A DNA stretch of 64,000 nucleotides from CAZHFW01 sp964531675 (GCA_964531675.1 CAZHFW010000019.1:12455-76454), one strand, 5' to 3'. Positions 7,532 to 18,159 are shown, counted from the first letter of the stretch. The notes: generated by a model not told the origin, from the sequence alone. Numbers and translations: made by a program.

Positions 7532-9853
7532 TCAGCGCTTCTTGTTGCGCGTGTCGGCTTCCTTCATGCGGGCCTCGGCGGCGGCCTGGAGGCGGGCCAT
7601 GAAGCCATTGGACTTGGCGCCGGGCTTCTTCTTGAACTTCTCGGGGTTGAGCAGATCGTGCTTCTCGATGTGCTTGCGGATCCAGTGGTTCTCAACGATC
7701 GCGAAGGTGGAGTTGGCGGTGAAGTAGAGGGCCAGGCCCGAGGGGGCGTTGTACATCATCACGGGGAACATGATGACGCTGAGCCACTTGGTCATCTTCA
7801 TCTGGAACTCTTGCTCGGGCGTCATCGGCGCGGTCTGGGGAGGCGTGAGGTACTTCTGGTGCGCGAAGAAGACGACGCCCAGGATCAGCGGCACGATGTT
7901 GAACGCGGAGATGGGGCCCATGAGCGAGGAGAGCAGCGGGACCTTGAAGGAGGTGCCGAAGGAGATGAAGTGGTCGGGCTGGGAGAGGTCGGCGAGGAAG
8001 TGCCAGTTGTTGCCTGTGAGCTTCTGGAAGACGCCATAGAACGCGGGCTGCTGGCGGAGCTCCTGCGCGAAGGAGAGCATGGCGGAGAGCGCGATCCAGA
8101 CGGGCATGACCAGGAACATGGGGAGGCAGCCGAGGAAGCCCATGGGGGAGACGCCCTCTTCGCGCCAGAGCTTGGCCATCTCCTGCTGCATCTTCTGGCG
8201 GTCGTTGCCGTAGCGCTCCTGGATCTTCTTCTGCTTGGGCGCCATTTCCTGCATCTGCTTGCCGAAGCGCTGCATGCGGACCTGGGTCCACTTGGTGACG
8301 GGGTGCAGGATGGTGCGGACGATGACGACCAGGAAGATGATCGAGAGGGACCAGTCGAAGAAGAGGTAGTTGCGCAGGACGGTGAGCAGCGAGAGCAGGC
8401 CGTGGGTGAAGAACTCGAAGGTGCACGGGCCGCAGAGACCGCCGAAGTTGTAGACGATCATCTCATCAAGGCCGACGCGCTTGGCGACGGGGTCGGCGTT
8501 GATGATCGGCTTGGCCAGGGGGCCGGCGTAGACGCCGAAGGAGAGATCGGTCTTGGCGCCGGGCTCGAGCTCGCGCGTGGGCGAGAGCATGCGCAGGGCC
8601 AGGACTTCCTCACCCACGCCGCGATCGAAGACGTAACGGCCGACGTTCTCGAAGCTCGAGAGCTTCAGCGAGGCCTTGGGGTCATCGGGGTTGACCAGCG
8701 GGTGGACCGCGATGCCGAAGTAGCGGTTGATCATCCCGGCCCAGACGAGGCTGTACTTGCGCTCATCGGCGCGGGCGTTGGGCCACATGGGCGGGACGAA
8801 CGCCCGGCGATCGTCGGCGGACATGGGCCAGTTGGGCGAGCTGTCGAGGAAGACGCCGTGATCGCGATCACGCGAGCCCAGGGCGTTCTGGTGCGGGATG
8901 AGGTAGTCGGAGGACTGGACGATCTGGCCCGTGGGGTCGACCTGATCGCTGAGCAGGTGGCCGAAACGAAGACGGCGGGTGTCGCCGCCATAGCCCGAGT
9001 TGTCCTTCGGGAGATCGGAAGGACCGAACTGATACCAGCGGACCGCGAGCTTCTGGCCCGAGAGGTTCTCGATGTGCTGGGAGACCTCCAGGTCATAGCT
9101 ATTTGGCTTGAGGGTGTAGGTGCGGGTGACGCGGAGGACCTTGCGGTCGTTCTGGTCGAGAACGAAGGCTTCGAACTGGCCGGGCTTGTCGGAGGCGACC
9201 TGACGCCAGACCGGGCCCGGGGTCTTCCCGCCTCTGGCGAGGGGGATGAACTGGGACTGCTTGGTCGCGGGGTCGGTGATCTGCACGCCCAGGGCTGCAA
9301 ACGGCGTGAGGGTGAGCTCGTTCTGCGCCGCCTCGGACTGGAGCGCGACCTTCTCCTTCTTGTCGACAGAGACGTAGTGCTCGGCGAGCGTGAGCCTGCG
9401 GATGCCCGCGCCGATGTCGGCGAACTCGACCTGGGCCTTGAACTGGTTGGCGCCGTCGATTGAGCCGAGCGGAGCGAACACCATCGCAAGGGGCTCGCCC
9501 GCGAAGACCTGGGGATGCAGCGCCGCGACGCTGAAGGCGTTGTCGCCCTTGGCGGGAGCGGCGGGCGTGGTCTGGGCAGCGGCGGCCTGCTCGCGCTTGG
9601 CTTCAGGCTTGGCTTCCGTTTTGGCTTCGGGCTTGGGCTGGGTGGGAGCGCCGGTGTTGGTACCGGCGGAGCCATCCGCAGGGGTGGCGGCGACCTTGGT
9701 GTCCGTCGCCTTGGTGTCGGCGGGGCGGACCTCATTGGTCTTGGCGTTCTGCTTGCCTGAGTTGACAAAGACCGCCCAGGCGACGCCCAGGCAGAGCAGC
9801 AGACCCACGAGGGGCACCAGCAGACGGACGACGGGGCTTACTTTCTTGGCCAT
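7532..9853 (-). CDS. yidC: YidC, membrane protein insertase
   Basis: A 773-residue insertase of the YidC/Oxa1/Alb3 family. One N-terminal membrane segment (about residues 8-28) is followed by a long Ala/Lys/Pro/Thr-rich linker and a large periplasmic beta-sandwich domain. The conserved C-terminal core then begins with a membrane anchor near CGPCTFEFFTHG and RTILHPVTKW, and continues through the later membrane helices to NSTFAIVENHWI. The Lys/Arg-rich tail (GAKSNGFMARLQ onward) suits ribosome contact. ATG at 9853 (MAKKVSPVVRLL) is chosen over the open frame to 10021 because the extension is Pro/Arg-rich and lacks family features. The protein is long because of the linker and tail. Confidence 0.93.
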   Translation of the reverse strand: MAKKVSPVVRLLVPLVGLLLCLGVAWAVFVNSGKQNAKTNEVRPADTKATDTKVAATPADGSAGTNTGAPTQPKPEAKTEAKPEAKREQAAAAQTTPAAPAKGDNAFSVAALHPQVFAGEPLAMVFAPLGSIDGANQFKAQVEFADIGAGIRRLTLAEHYVSVDKKEKVALQSEAAQNELTLTPFAALGVQITDPATKQSQFIPLARGGKTPGPVWRQVASDKPGQFEAFVLDQNDRKVLRVTRTYTLKPNSYDLEVSQHIENLSGQKLAVRWYQFGPSDLPKDNSGYGGDTRRLRFGHLLSDQVDPTGQIVQSSDYLIPHQNALGSRDRDHGVFLDSSPNWPMSADDRRAFVPPMWPNARADERKYSLVWAGMINRYFGIAVHPLVNPDDPKASLKLSSFENVGRYVFDRGVGEEVLALRMLSPTRELEPGAKTDLSFGVYAGPLAKPIINADPVAKRVGLDEMIVYNFGGLCGPCTFEFFTHGLLSLLTVLRNYLFFDWSLSIIFLVVIVRTILHPVTKWTQVRMQRFGKQMQEMAPKQKKIQERYGNDRQKMQQEMAKLWREEGVSPMGFLGCLPMFLVMPVWIALSAMLSFAQELRQQPAFYGVFQKLTGNNWHFLADLSQPDHFISFGTSFKVPLLSSLMGPISAFNIVPLILGVVFFAHQKYLTPPQTAPMTPEQEFQMKMTKWLSVIMFPVMMYNAPSGLALYFTANSTFAIVENHWIRKHIEKHDLLNPEKFKKKPGAKSNGFMARLQAAAEARMKEADTRNKKR

Positions 9854-10019
9854 TACCTTCGCCGATTCGAGGAAGAGGCGTGCACACGGAGGGTTCCGTC
9901 GCGCGGGCGGAACGATAGGGGCTTGTTGGGAAGCCGGCGCGGGCGGGTTCTTCGGTCGGAGGCGGTTCGGGTCGGCCAGCCCGACCCGAGCAGGCCAGAT
10001 GCTTCGGTAGCATGCGGCC

Positions 10020-10970
10020 ATGTCCGGGGAATCACCCTGCTGCTGCCCGCGCTGCGGATATGACCTTTCGGGTCAGGTCGCGTCGTGGTCCGACGCCTGC
10101 CCGCTGGAAGGGACGTGCCCGGAGTGCGGCCTGGTGTTTCGCTGGGAGGAAGCCATCCAGCCCGAGCGGGTCGGGCCTGCGTGGAGCATCGAGCACGCGG
10201 CCAATCCGGCGTTTGCCATCGTGCGGGGGCTGGCCCGCGCGTGCCTTCCATGGAGGCTCTGGGGAGCCCGTCGAGGACGGCTCAGTATGCGCGTCGCGCT
10301 GGTACCCGAGCGTCTCTGGATCACTCTGGCGGCGCTGGCTGTGGCCACATGGCTACTTGCAGGCCTGGTGAACATCTGGATGTCGATCGCGATCGAGGTG
10401 ACGCATCCGTCGACGGTCACGACAACCGACCTGATGACGACGCTGCTGCACCCGGAGCGTCCGGTCGCGGCGATGACGGGGCCGCTGATCTACTACCGGT
10501 TCGCGCCCACGCTGGTCGGGCTCGGACTGTTGCCTCTGGCATTTGCGATGCTCACGCAATCGCTGGCGCGGATGAAGCTCAGGCGGGCGCACCTGCTCCG
10601 TATCGCGGTGTACAGCCTCGGCCCGGTGTTGCCGGCGCTGGCGCTGATGGTGCTGACGCGCGCGTTCGCGACGGCGGGCGCGTGGGGGATGCTGAGCCGT
10701 CCGATCTGGATGCGTGGCTTTCCGTCGCGGCTCACGGTGTGGACGGTGTATGTGGACGACCGGCCTTACCTGTGGGCGATCGTCCTCGGGCTCTGGATGT
10801 TCCTGTACTGGAGGCTCGCGCTCAAGCGGTATCTGTTGCTGCGGGACGCGACGCTGACGGCGCTGCTGATCGTGCTGGCGACGGCCCTCTTCTCCACCCT
10901 GCTCGTGGGCTTCTGGCCCGGGAGCCCGCTGTTGACGGAGATCGACGCGTTCTTCCGGGGGTGGGTGTGA
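10020..10970 (+). CDS. Zinc-ribbon membrane protein, first of a tandem pair
   Basis: A 316-residue protein of unknown function. The N-terminus carries CPRCGYDLSGQ and a second CPECGLVF pair (residues about 9-38), forming a four-cysteine zinc ribbon. Six or so hydrophobic segments follow. The next gene begins within its stop codon (GTGA overlap at 10967-10970) and encodes a protein of the same design, so the two arose by tandem duplication and are probably translationally coupled. The CPRCGYDLxGQ start is, in my experience, common in planctomycete proteins. It diverges from yidC. Confidence 0.75.
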   Translation: MSGESPCCCPRCGYDLSGQVASWSDACPLEGTCPECGLVFRWEEAIQPERVGPAWSIEHAANPAFAIVRGLARACLPWRLWGARRGRLSMRVALVPERLWITLAALAVATWLLAGLVNIWMSIAIEVTHPSTVTTTDLMTTLLHPERPVAAMTGPLIYYRFAPTLVGLGLLPLAFAMLTQSLARMKLRRAHLLRIAVYSLGPVLPALALMVLTRAFATAGAWGMLSRPIWMRGFPSRLTVWTVYVDDRPYLWAIVLGLWMFLYWRLALKRYLLLRDATLTALLIVLATALFSTLLVGFWPGSPLLTEIDAFFRGWV

Positions 10971-11824
10971 GCCAGGAGTCGGGGGCGAGCTGTCCGCGCT
11001 GCGGGTATGACCTTGGAGGACAGGTCGCAACATGGACGGAGCAATGTCCGCTTGACGGAGTTTGTCCTGAATGCGGCCTCGGATTCGGATGGAGCTTCGT
11101 GCTCAATCCGACGCTGCGGATACCCGACTGGAGCTTCGAACACGCCCCGAAGTTCAGCGTCACTCGGCTGGTCGGCACGTGGTCGCGGCTGTTCAAGCCG
11201 CGCCGGTTCTGGGAGCGGTTTCCGATTGAGGCTCCGGTGCGTCGCGGGCGGCTGATCGGCTACGGCGCCCTGTGCCTTGGTGCGACGGTCGGCCCGCTCA
11301 CGGCGCGCTTGGCGGGCTGGGCGGCGTTCGAGTACTCGACCGATCCGATGGCGATCCCGCGCACCGCCTCGGGCCTTGCCCATTATGTCCTGGCCCAACT
11401 GCGGGAGAACCTTGTTCAGCTGCTCCTGGCGCCGACGCTGTGCCTGGTGTGGATCATGGCATTGGTCTTTCCGATCATGGTCGCGCTGCTCCTGCCCATG
11501 ACGTTCGCGATGGCGCGGGTGCGCCGGTCGCAGATCCTGCGTTGCGGCGTCTATTCGCTGACGATCCCCGCGGCGGGCGTGTTCTCACTCCTGACGCTCG
11601 AGCTGCTCGACGTCGGCGCGGGCCTGCCGATGGACGCGTATTGGGAGAACCATGCGCTGCTCTTCCCGCTGGCGCACATCGTCTGGCTCGGATGGTGGTG
11701 GCACGCCGCCCTCGCTCGCTACCTGAAGCTTCCCGGAGCGGGGAAGGTCCTTTTCTGGCACGGCACCGCTGCGATTCTGGCCGGGCTGGCGTTCGCGACC
11801 AGGGTGCTGGGGATGAGCCTTTAG
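10967..11824 (+). CDS. Zinc-ribbon membrane protein, second of a tandem pair
   Basis: A 285-residue paralogue of the preceding protein. It begins with GTG inside the upstream stop codon. The zinc ribbon reads CPRCGYDLGGQ and CPECGLGFGW, followed by an IPDWSFEHA stretch that parallels AWSIEHA in the first copy, then about six membrane segments. The frame is open far upstream, but that part is a shadow of the first gene. The function is unknown; shared architecture and overlap suggest the two products work together. Confidence 0.75.
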   Translation: MSQESGASCPRCGYDLGGQVATWTEQCPLDGVCPECGLGFGWSFVLNPTLRIPDWSFEHAPKFSVTRLVGTWSRLFKPRRFWERFPIEAPVRRGRLIGYGALCLGATVGPLTARLAGWAAFEYSTDPMAIPRTASGLAHYVLAQLRENLVQLLLAPTLCLVWIMALVFPIMVALLLPMTFAMARVRRSQILRCGVYSLTIPAAGVFSLLTLELLDVGAGLPMDAYWENHALLFPLAHIVWLGWWWHAALARYLKLPGAGKVLFWHGTAAILAGLAFATRVLGMSL

Positions 11825-11896
11825 AGCCGATGCGGGAGCCGAAACGGGGCGCGGGGCGGGATCGCGGACGGACGCGGAGGCTTCTACCATCCGGCC

Positions 11897-13213
<1,317 letters not shown>

Positions 13214-13304
13214 GTCACGGGTCGGGGCGGATTCCGGGGCCTGCTGCGGGTGCGGAACGGGAATCCCATGCTGTGGATCGGGCGTGCCCGGGTAGAATCA
13301 GGCC

Positions 13305-13670
13305 ATGAGCAGCCAGCAGAGCGGGAAGGTGTGTTCCAAGTGCGGCGTGGACGTCTCCGGGAAGCCCCGGACCAAGGACGCGCAAGGGAAGTACCTCTGC
13401 GCGAGCTGCGCCAAGGGTGGTGTCGCACCCGCGCCGGCGAAGACGTCCAAGCCCGCCAAGCCCGCGACGGGCCTTGCTGGCGAGTTTGAGGACAACTCGT
13501 TCCTGCTCAACGTGGGATCCAAGCCCGCGAGCTTCGCGGAGTGCCCCGGATGCCAGAGGCCCGTGCCTGAGGGCGCGAAGATCTGCACGATGTGCGGCTA
13601 TGACATCGCCAACGGGCGCGTGCTCAAGACCCGGCTCGGAACAGACAAGATCGCCAAGGACAAGAAGTGA
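13305..13670 (+). CDS. Small double zinc-ribbon protein
   Basis: A 121-residue soluble protein with four CxxC pairs. CSKCG and CASCA are near the N-terminus, and CPGCQ and CTMCGYDI near residues 80-100, so it probably binds two zinc ions. A Lys/Pro/Ala-rich linker joins the halves, and the end is Lys-rich. The function is unknown. It lies 91 bases after glyA on the same strand and converges on the lipoprotein gene at 13681. Confidence 0.7.
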   Translation: MSSQQSGKVCSKCGVDVSGKPRTKDAQGKYLCASCAKGGVAPAPAKTSKPAKPATGLAGEFEDNSFLLNVGSKPASFAECPGCQRPVPEGAKICTMCGYDIANGRVLKTRLGTDKIAKDKK

Positions 13671-13680
13671 AGTCGGCGCC

Positions 13681-14268
13681 TCAGCGCGCTGAAGCGGGGT
13701 CAGAGGCTTGCACGCTGAAGGTCTGACCTGAAATCGCGTCCTGAAACTCGACGTGATAGATCCTGGGCGCGGCGTCGTCGGAAGCAACCGGCACATCGAT
13801 GGTGTAGTACACGCCCATGAAGCCGGCGCGGTACGCGTCGCGGAGCGCCAGGGGCGCAAGCGAGGCTTCGCCGAGCAGGTTCTTGCCATCGGCGGAAGTG
13901 ACCTTGGCGCGGAGCGTGCCGGTGATCTGGATCACACGGCCGCGGGCGTCGGAAGACTGGATGTAGAGCCTGACGAAGGGCTTGCCATCGGGCGTCTTGT
14001 CCTTGGCCAGTCCCGAGTACGAGCCGATTTCGAGCTTGGCCAGCGCGGGCATGGCCTGGGCGGCATCAGGCGAGATCGGCGTGGAACGCTCGGCGGCGAG
14101 CGTCGCAAGTTTGGTCTTGAGCTCGGCGTTGTCGGCGTTGGCCTGTTCGAGTTTGGCGCGGAGATCGCGGGCTTCGATGCGGTACTGGTCGGCGACGGAG
14201 GGTCCTCCGACCTTGCAACCGGCCAGCCCGAGCAGCGACGCGATCAAGATGAGTGAAGCCTTCCGCAC
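13681..14268 (-). CDS. Lipoprotein with coiled coil
   Basis: A 195-residue predicted lipoprotein. GTG at 14268 begins a lipoprotein signal ending in the lipobox LLGLAGC. A coiled-coil stretch follows (LRAKLEQANADNAELKTKL), then a beta-rich domain (FVRLYIQSSDARGRVIQITG and after) that looks globular. The function is unknown. The open frame extends to 14571, but that part covers a long inverted repeat and is not coding-like. Confidence 0.7.
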   Translation of the reverse strand: MRKASLILIASLLGLAGCKVGGPSVADQYRIEARDLRAKLEQANADNAELKTKLATLAAERSTPISPDAAQAMPALAKLEIGSYSGLAKDKTPDGKPFVRLYIQSSDARGRVIQITGTLRAKVTSADGKNLLGEASLAPLALRDAYRAGFMGVYYTIDVPVASDDAAPRIYHVEFQDAISGQTFSVQASDPASAR

Positions 14269-14296
14269 GCCCGATGGTAGCGCGGTGGGTCGGGTC

Positions 14297-14409
14297 GCTT
14301 CACGCCCATGACGAGGCTTCGAGTCGTGGCGCCGGGTTCCGTTTTCGGGTTCTGAACGATTCGAGGCTGAGGAGAGCGCCACGACTCGAAGACTCATCGT
14401 GGGCGTGAA
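14297..14409. repeat. Long inverted repeat (35-bp arms)
   Basis: Arms at 14297-14331 and 14375-14409 pair over 35 bases with three mismatches around a 43-base loop. The hairpin sits between the lipoprotein start and the clpP terminator. It carries no T-tract, so it is not a simple terminator. Its size resembles a small non-coding palindromic element, but no second copy of this sequence was seen in the window. Confidence 0.65.
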
Positions 14410-14425
14410 GAGAATGGAATGAAAG

Positions 14426-14448
14426 ACCCCCGCGGATGAACCGCGGGG
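14426..14448 (-). terminator. Hairpin downstream of clpP
   Basis: A perfect 9-bp stem, CCCCCGCGG and its complement, around ATGAA, followed on the minus strand by TCTTTCATT. It lies 31 bases past the clpP stop, so it is the likely end of the two-gene clpP transcript. Confidence 0.75.
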
Positions 14449-14479
14449 GCTGGTGGTCTGGCGGGATTGGGAGCGAGAA

Positions 14480-15109
14480 TCAGGCCTCGTCGGTCTTTTC
14501 GCGCTTGGGCATGTGCGGCATGCGCGTGAGGACCTTGTCGACCAGGCCGTATTCGAGCATCTCGTTCTCATCGAGCCACTTGTTGCGGTCGCAATCCTTG
14601 GCGATGCGATCGATGGGCTGGCCGGTGGTGTCGGCGTAGAGCCCGTAGAGGCGGTCGCGGATGCGGAGCATTTCGCGGGCCTCGATCTCGAGGTCGGTGG
14701 CCTGGCCTTCCATCACGCCGCCGAGCAGGGGCTGGTGCATGAGGTTGCGGGCGTTGGGGAGCGTGAAGCGCTTCCCCTTGGTGCCGCAGGTCGCGATCAT
14801 GGAGCCCATGGAGGCGGCCTGCCCGATGATGTAGGTCGCGACGTCGCACTCGACGAAGCGCATGGTGTCGATGATGCCGAGGCCGGCGGAGACCGATCCG
14901 CCCGGGGAGTTGATGTAGAGGTGGATGTCGCTCTTGGGGTCCTCGTTGGCGAGGAAGAGCATCTGGGCGACGATCAGGTTGGCGATCTCGTCTGCGACTG
15001 GGCCGCCCAGAAAGATGATGCGGTCCTTGAGCAGGCGCGAGTAGATGTCGTACGCGCGCTCGCCGCGGGAGGTCTTCTCGATGACGATGGGGACGAGGTA
15101 ACCGGACAT
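14480..15109 (-). CDS. clpP: ClpP protease subunit, first paralogue
   Basis: A 209-residue serine protease subunit of the Clp complex. The catalytic triad is intact with standard spacing: Ser100 in GQAASMGSM, His125 in NLMHQPLLG and Asp174. The ATG at 15109 (MSGYLVPIVIEK) fits ClpP; the open frame to 15169 adds an Arg/Pro-rich stretch. It lies downstream of a second, divergent clpP on the same strand, 93 bases apart, so the two may form a mixed tetradecamer as in other bacteria with two ClpPs. No clpX or clpA is in the window. Confidence 0.93.
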   Translation of the reverse strand: MSGYLVPIVIEKTSRGERAYDIYSRLLKDRIIFLGGPVADEIANLIVAQMLFLANEDPKSDIHLYINSPGGSVSAGLGIIDTMRFVECDVATYIIGQAASMGSMIATCGTKGKRFTLPNARNLMHQPLLGGVMEGQATDLEIEAREMLRIRDRLYGLYADTTGQPIDRIAKDCDRNKWLDENEMLEYGLVDKVLTRMPHMPKREKTDEA

Positions 15110-15202
15110 GGTGTGAGGGGCGCGGTGCGGCCTTGCGGGTCTCGGACGGGTTCGGCCTTCGCGCCTCATCTCCTTTTGGGTGTGCTTGAGGGTGAACGCG
15201 GC

Positions 15203-15799
15203 TCAGCGGAACGCGGAGCGGACTTCCTTGGGGGGCTCGCGGAGGACTTCATCGACCAGGCCGTAGCGCACGGCGTCCTCGGCGCTGAAGTACTTGTCGC
15301 GTTCGGAGTCGCGCTGGATGTTCTCGACAGCCTGCCCGGTGCACTCGGCGAGGATCTGGTTGAGCTGCTGCTTCATCTTGATGATCTGCTCAGCCTGGAT
15401 CTTGATGTCCTCGGCCTGGCCCGTGACCCCGCCGTAGGGCTGATGGATCATGACCTTGGCGTGGGGCAGGATGTAGCGCTTGCCCTTGGTGCCGGCGGTG
15501 AGCAGGACGGCGCCGCCTGAGTAGGCGCGGCCGATGCAGTACGTGGAGACGGGGGAGGACATGAAACGCATGGTGTCGTAGAGGGCCAGCGTGTCGTCGA
15601 CGGCGCCGCCCGGGGAGTTGATGTAGAAGTTGATCTCCTTCCCGCGGCCCTGGTTCTCCAGGTAGAGCATCTGCATCATGACGCGGGCGGCGGAGGCGTG
15701 GTTGATCTCCCCGATCAGGAAGACCACCCGATTCTCCAGCAGGAGCTCGTCGATGGACATCTCGCGGGTTCGCTGGTACGTGACGTTTGCGGCTGGCAT
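15203..15799 (-). CDS. clpP: ClpP protease subunit, second paralogue
   Basis: A 198-residue ClpP-family protein. Ser94, His119 and Asp168 keep the normal triad spacing, but the nucleophile motif is GRAYSGGAVLL instead of the usual GQAASMAAVLL, a sign of divergence. ATG at 15799 (MPAANVTYQR) has AAGGAAAG about eight bases upstream. It is first in a two-gene unit with the other clpP. Confidence 0.9.
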   Translation of the reverse strand: MPAANVTYQRTREMSIDELLLENRVVFLIGEINHASAARVMMQMLYLENQGRGKEINFYINSPGGAVDDTLALYDTMRFMSSPVSTYCIGRAYSGGAVLLTAGTKGKRYILPHAKVMIHQPYGGVTGQAEDIKIQAEQIIKMKQQLNQILAECTGQAVENIQRDSERDKYFSAEDAVRYGLVDEVLREPPKEVRSAFR

Positions 15800-16163
15800 T
15801 GCGAGTCTTTCCTTTGCGTCTCGCTGACCTCCCGGACGCCCCGCGCGAGGGCTTCCGGGCACTCCGGAATGATCCTATCCCATGCTCTATCGGCATCCGG
15901 ACGGGGGTACACGAACGGATAACTCCCGAAAGAGCCGGGCGGACCAATCCTCCTGAGCGGCAAGCGGCGTGCCGATGAACAGACCCCCGCGCAACACGGG
16001 CGGGCCCCAAGGGTTCGCACGCGTTGGCGGTCGCGTGGCCCGGGCTGCCAATGCGGCATCCCGATCCGGGTTTCGTGAGGGAGTGCGCCGGGATTGCGCC
16101 CCCTTTTGCTCGATCGCCTCGGATTCCCTAACATCCCCACCCCGGGAGTCGGAACAAACCAAC
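15800..16163. other. Divergent promoter region, no gene seen
   Basis: The gap between the divergent clpP and phosphoesterase genes. Open frames here are shadows or lack start signals. It should hold promoters for both directions, but no convincing -35/-10 pair or RNA structure stands out. Confidence 0.4.
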
Positions 16164-16943
16164 GTGGCGACAGCGATCATCAGCGACATTCACGGCAACG
16201 CGGAAGCCCTCAAGCGGGTGCTGGACGACATTGCTGCGCGCAAGATCGATCGCATCGTGTGCCTCGGCGACATCGTGGGCTATGGCCCCGACCCGCTCGA
16301 GTGCGTGGATCTGGTGCGCCAGGTCTGCGTGTTCAGCCTGATGGGCAACCACGACTTCGGCGTGCTCTACGAGCCCACCAACTTCAACGCCCAGGCGCAG
16401 GCTGCGGCGTTCTGGACGCGAGCGCAGTTCGACGCCGAGTCGGACGAGACCAAGAAGCGTGAACGCTACGAGTACCTCGGCAAGCTCCGCGTGCGCGTGG
16501 TCGACACGCCCCCCGAGCAGGGGTTCGGTGTGCTGTTCGTCCATGGCTCGCCCAGGCGTCCGGTGAACGAGTACATCTTCCCGGATGACGCGCTGAACAC
16601 GCCCGACAAGATGGAGTCGCTCTTCTCGCGCGTGGACCGCCTGGCGATGGTGGGCCACACCCACGTGCCGGGCGTCTTCACCGATGAACCCGACTTCTAT
16701 CCCCCCACCGAGCTTGGCGAAGGCGCCTCGTACCGGTTCAGCCCGAGCGAGAAGGCGATCGTGAACGTCGGTTCGGTGGGCCAGCCCCGCGATCTGGATC
16801 CGAGGGCGAGCTACGCGATCCTGCACCCGGATCGCGTGGAGTTCGTGCGCGTACCGTACAACATCGATGTGACGGCCAAGAAGATCAAGTCGACCCCCGA
16901 GCTGAGCGAATGGCTCGCGGACCGGCTTTACAAAGGCCAGTGA
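16164..16943 (+). CDS. Metallophosphoesterase, YfcE/MJ0936-like
   Basis: A 259-residue calcineurin-like phosphoesterase. Metal-binding motifs appear in order: SDIHGN (7-12), GDIVGYGPDP, GNHDF, HGSP and GHTHVPG. This set is typical of two-metal phosphodiesterases, and the substrate is not predictable. GTG at 16164 (VATAIISDIHGN) sets the start right at the first motif. The frame is open upstream but that part is not family-like. Confidence 0.88.
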   Translation: MATAIISDIHGNAEALKRVLDDIAARKIDRIVCLGDIVGYGPDPLECVDLVRQVCVFSLMGNHDFGVLYEPTNFNAQAQAAAFWTRAQFDAESDETKKRERYEYLGKLRVRVVDTPPEQGFGVLFVHGSPRRPVNEYIFPDDALNTPDKMESLFSRVDRLAMVGHTHVPGVFTDEPDFYPPTELGEGASYRFSPSEKAIVNVGSVGQPRDLDPRASYAILHPDRVEFVRVPYNIDVTAKKIKSTPELSEWLADRLYKGQ

Positions 16944-16979
16944 AACGTCCGAGCCAAGTCGCGCAAGCGACCGGCAGCA

Positions 16980-17175
16980 TGGACGACCACGACTGATCCC
17001 CCGCATCTTGTCAACCTGCATGCTCGTTTCTCGAAGGCGGACTCGCTTCGAAGGTCGGGGATTCCACGCCCGGATTGACCGCTTCGGGCAATCCGGGATG
17101 GGCGGCGCTCGTCTCGGACTTGAGGCCTTTGGGGCTTCGATCCTGGATTGGACGAGGCGTCCAATCCAGGCGTGA
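16980..17175. repeat. BIME-like repeat, copy 1 (extended ~190-bp unit)
   Basis: It contains two inverted REP-type palindromes, 17069-17097 (arms with one A-G mismatch, loop CTT) and 17142-17170 (perfect 13-base arms, loop AGG). The 44-bp spacer is highly similar to those of the two copies near 19.4 and 19.6 kb. About 85 bp upstream also match the copy at 19513-19708, so the repeated unit is longer than the hairpins. It lies between convergent genes. Confidence 0.8.
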
Positions 17176-17313
17176 GCGTCGAGGGACTATTGCGGCGACC
17201 AGGAGACGGTGACGGGGCCTGACAGGGATAACCGAGCTCGGATTGGCGTGCGGCTTACGCCGGTGCAGATCCAGTTGGGTCAGACTCCCGATGCGTTCTC
17301 GCCCCGGTGTGCA

Positions 17314-18159
17314 TCAGCACAATTTGAAGAACAGGAATCGCTGACCGCGATCTCGCTCAGCCTCAAATCCTTGGGATTCCGCGTGCCGCTTCCCGATCGC
17401 GAAAAGCTTTTTGCGGTCTTTCGGCAACGACGGCAGTTGCACGAGCAACAAATTGGTCGTTTGTTCCGTCGTACCGGGCATTTGCTCGATCTCGGCGGCG
17501 ATCACCCGAGTCGCGCCCTTGTCGTAGAGCTTCCGAACAAAGTCGATGGACTCGTGCCAGTCCATATCGCCGAGATTCCGCGAGAAGCCCTCTTGGCCGC
17601 CCAAGAGCCAGGCGAAAGCCTCCTCGCAGTACGTCGATAGCAACCCCTTCACGAGACCATCATCGGCGGCGTTTGGTTCCTGCTGCTCAGCGGGGACCGG
17701 CGCCGGCGGTAGATTCGCGAGATGCTCGCGGAACAGCTCGACCTCTTCCGCGATCAGCTTCTCCAACTCGGGGAACCTCTGAACTTCAGGGTGACGCGCA
17801 CACCCCTTGGCATATTTGCGCGCGGAGACCGGGTGATTGAACAGTCGGTAACGGCACACCACTGTCCCGGATTCGGTGTACTCAAGATCGCGTCCGCCGC
17901 CGTTTGGGTACCACTCGTGACGAAGTCGCCCATCGGGATACCAGATTCGGATTGGCACAACTGTGTCGTAGACCCCAAGTTGGAAGAGATACTCAGCGGC
18001 GAGCGTTCCATTCGGGTTGAATTCGCGCCACCAGCCGTGCTCAAGCGTGTTTCGGTAGTGAATTTCCGACTTCAGCGTTCCATCGGGATAGTGCGAGCGC
18101 TCGACGCGATCATTCGCATCGGTTCCCCATGGGGATGGCGGCCAGTCCGGAGCGGACAT
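17314..18159 (-). CDS. MORN-variant repeat protein
   Basis: A 281-residue soluble protein. The N-terminal half has repeats of the YwqK/MORN-variant type: YPDGTLKSEIHYRN, GWWREFNPNGTLAAEYLF and IRIWYPDGRLRHEWYPNG. The C-terminal half is helical and charged, without a recognised domain. MORN-variant proteins of this kind are often called toxin-antitoxin YwqK-like, but no partner gene is next to it, so no such role is claimed. The start ATG at 18159 is followed by a normal soluble N-terminus. Confidence 0.65.
   Translation of the reverse strand: MSAPDWPPSPWGTDANDRVERSHYPDGTLKSEIHYRNTLEHGWWREFNPNGTLAAEYLFQLGVYDTVVPIRIWYPDGRLRHEWYPNGGGRDLEYTESGTVVCRYRLFNHPVSARKYAKGCARHPEVQRFPELEKLIAEEVELFREHLANLPPAPVPAEQQEPNAADDGLVKGLLSTYCEEAFAWLLGGQEGFSRNLGDMDWHESIDFVRKLYDKGATRVIAAEIEQMPGTTEQTTNLLLVQLPSLPKDRKKLFAIGKRHAESQGFEAERDRGQRFLFFKLC

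Noticed and set aside
17314..18159. Toxin-antitoxin role for the MORN-like protein
   Set aside because: The name YwqK antitoxin is attached to similar repeats in databases, but no small toxin-like gene is adjacent.
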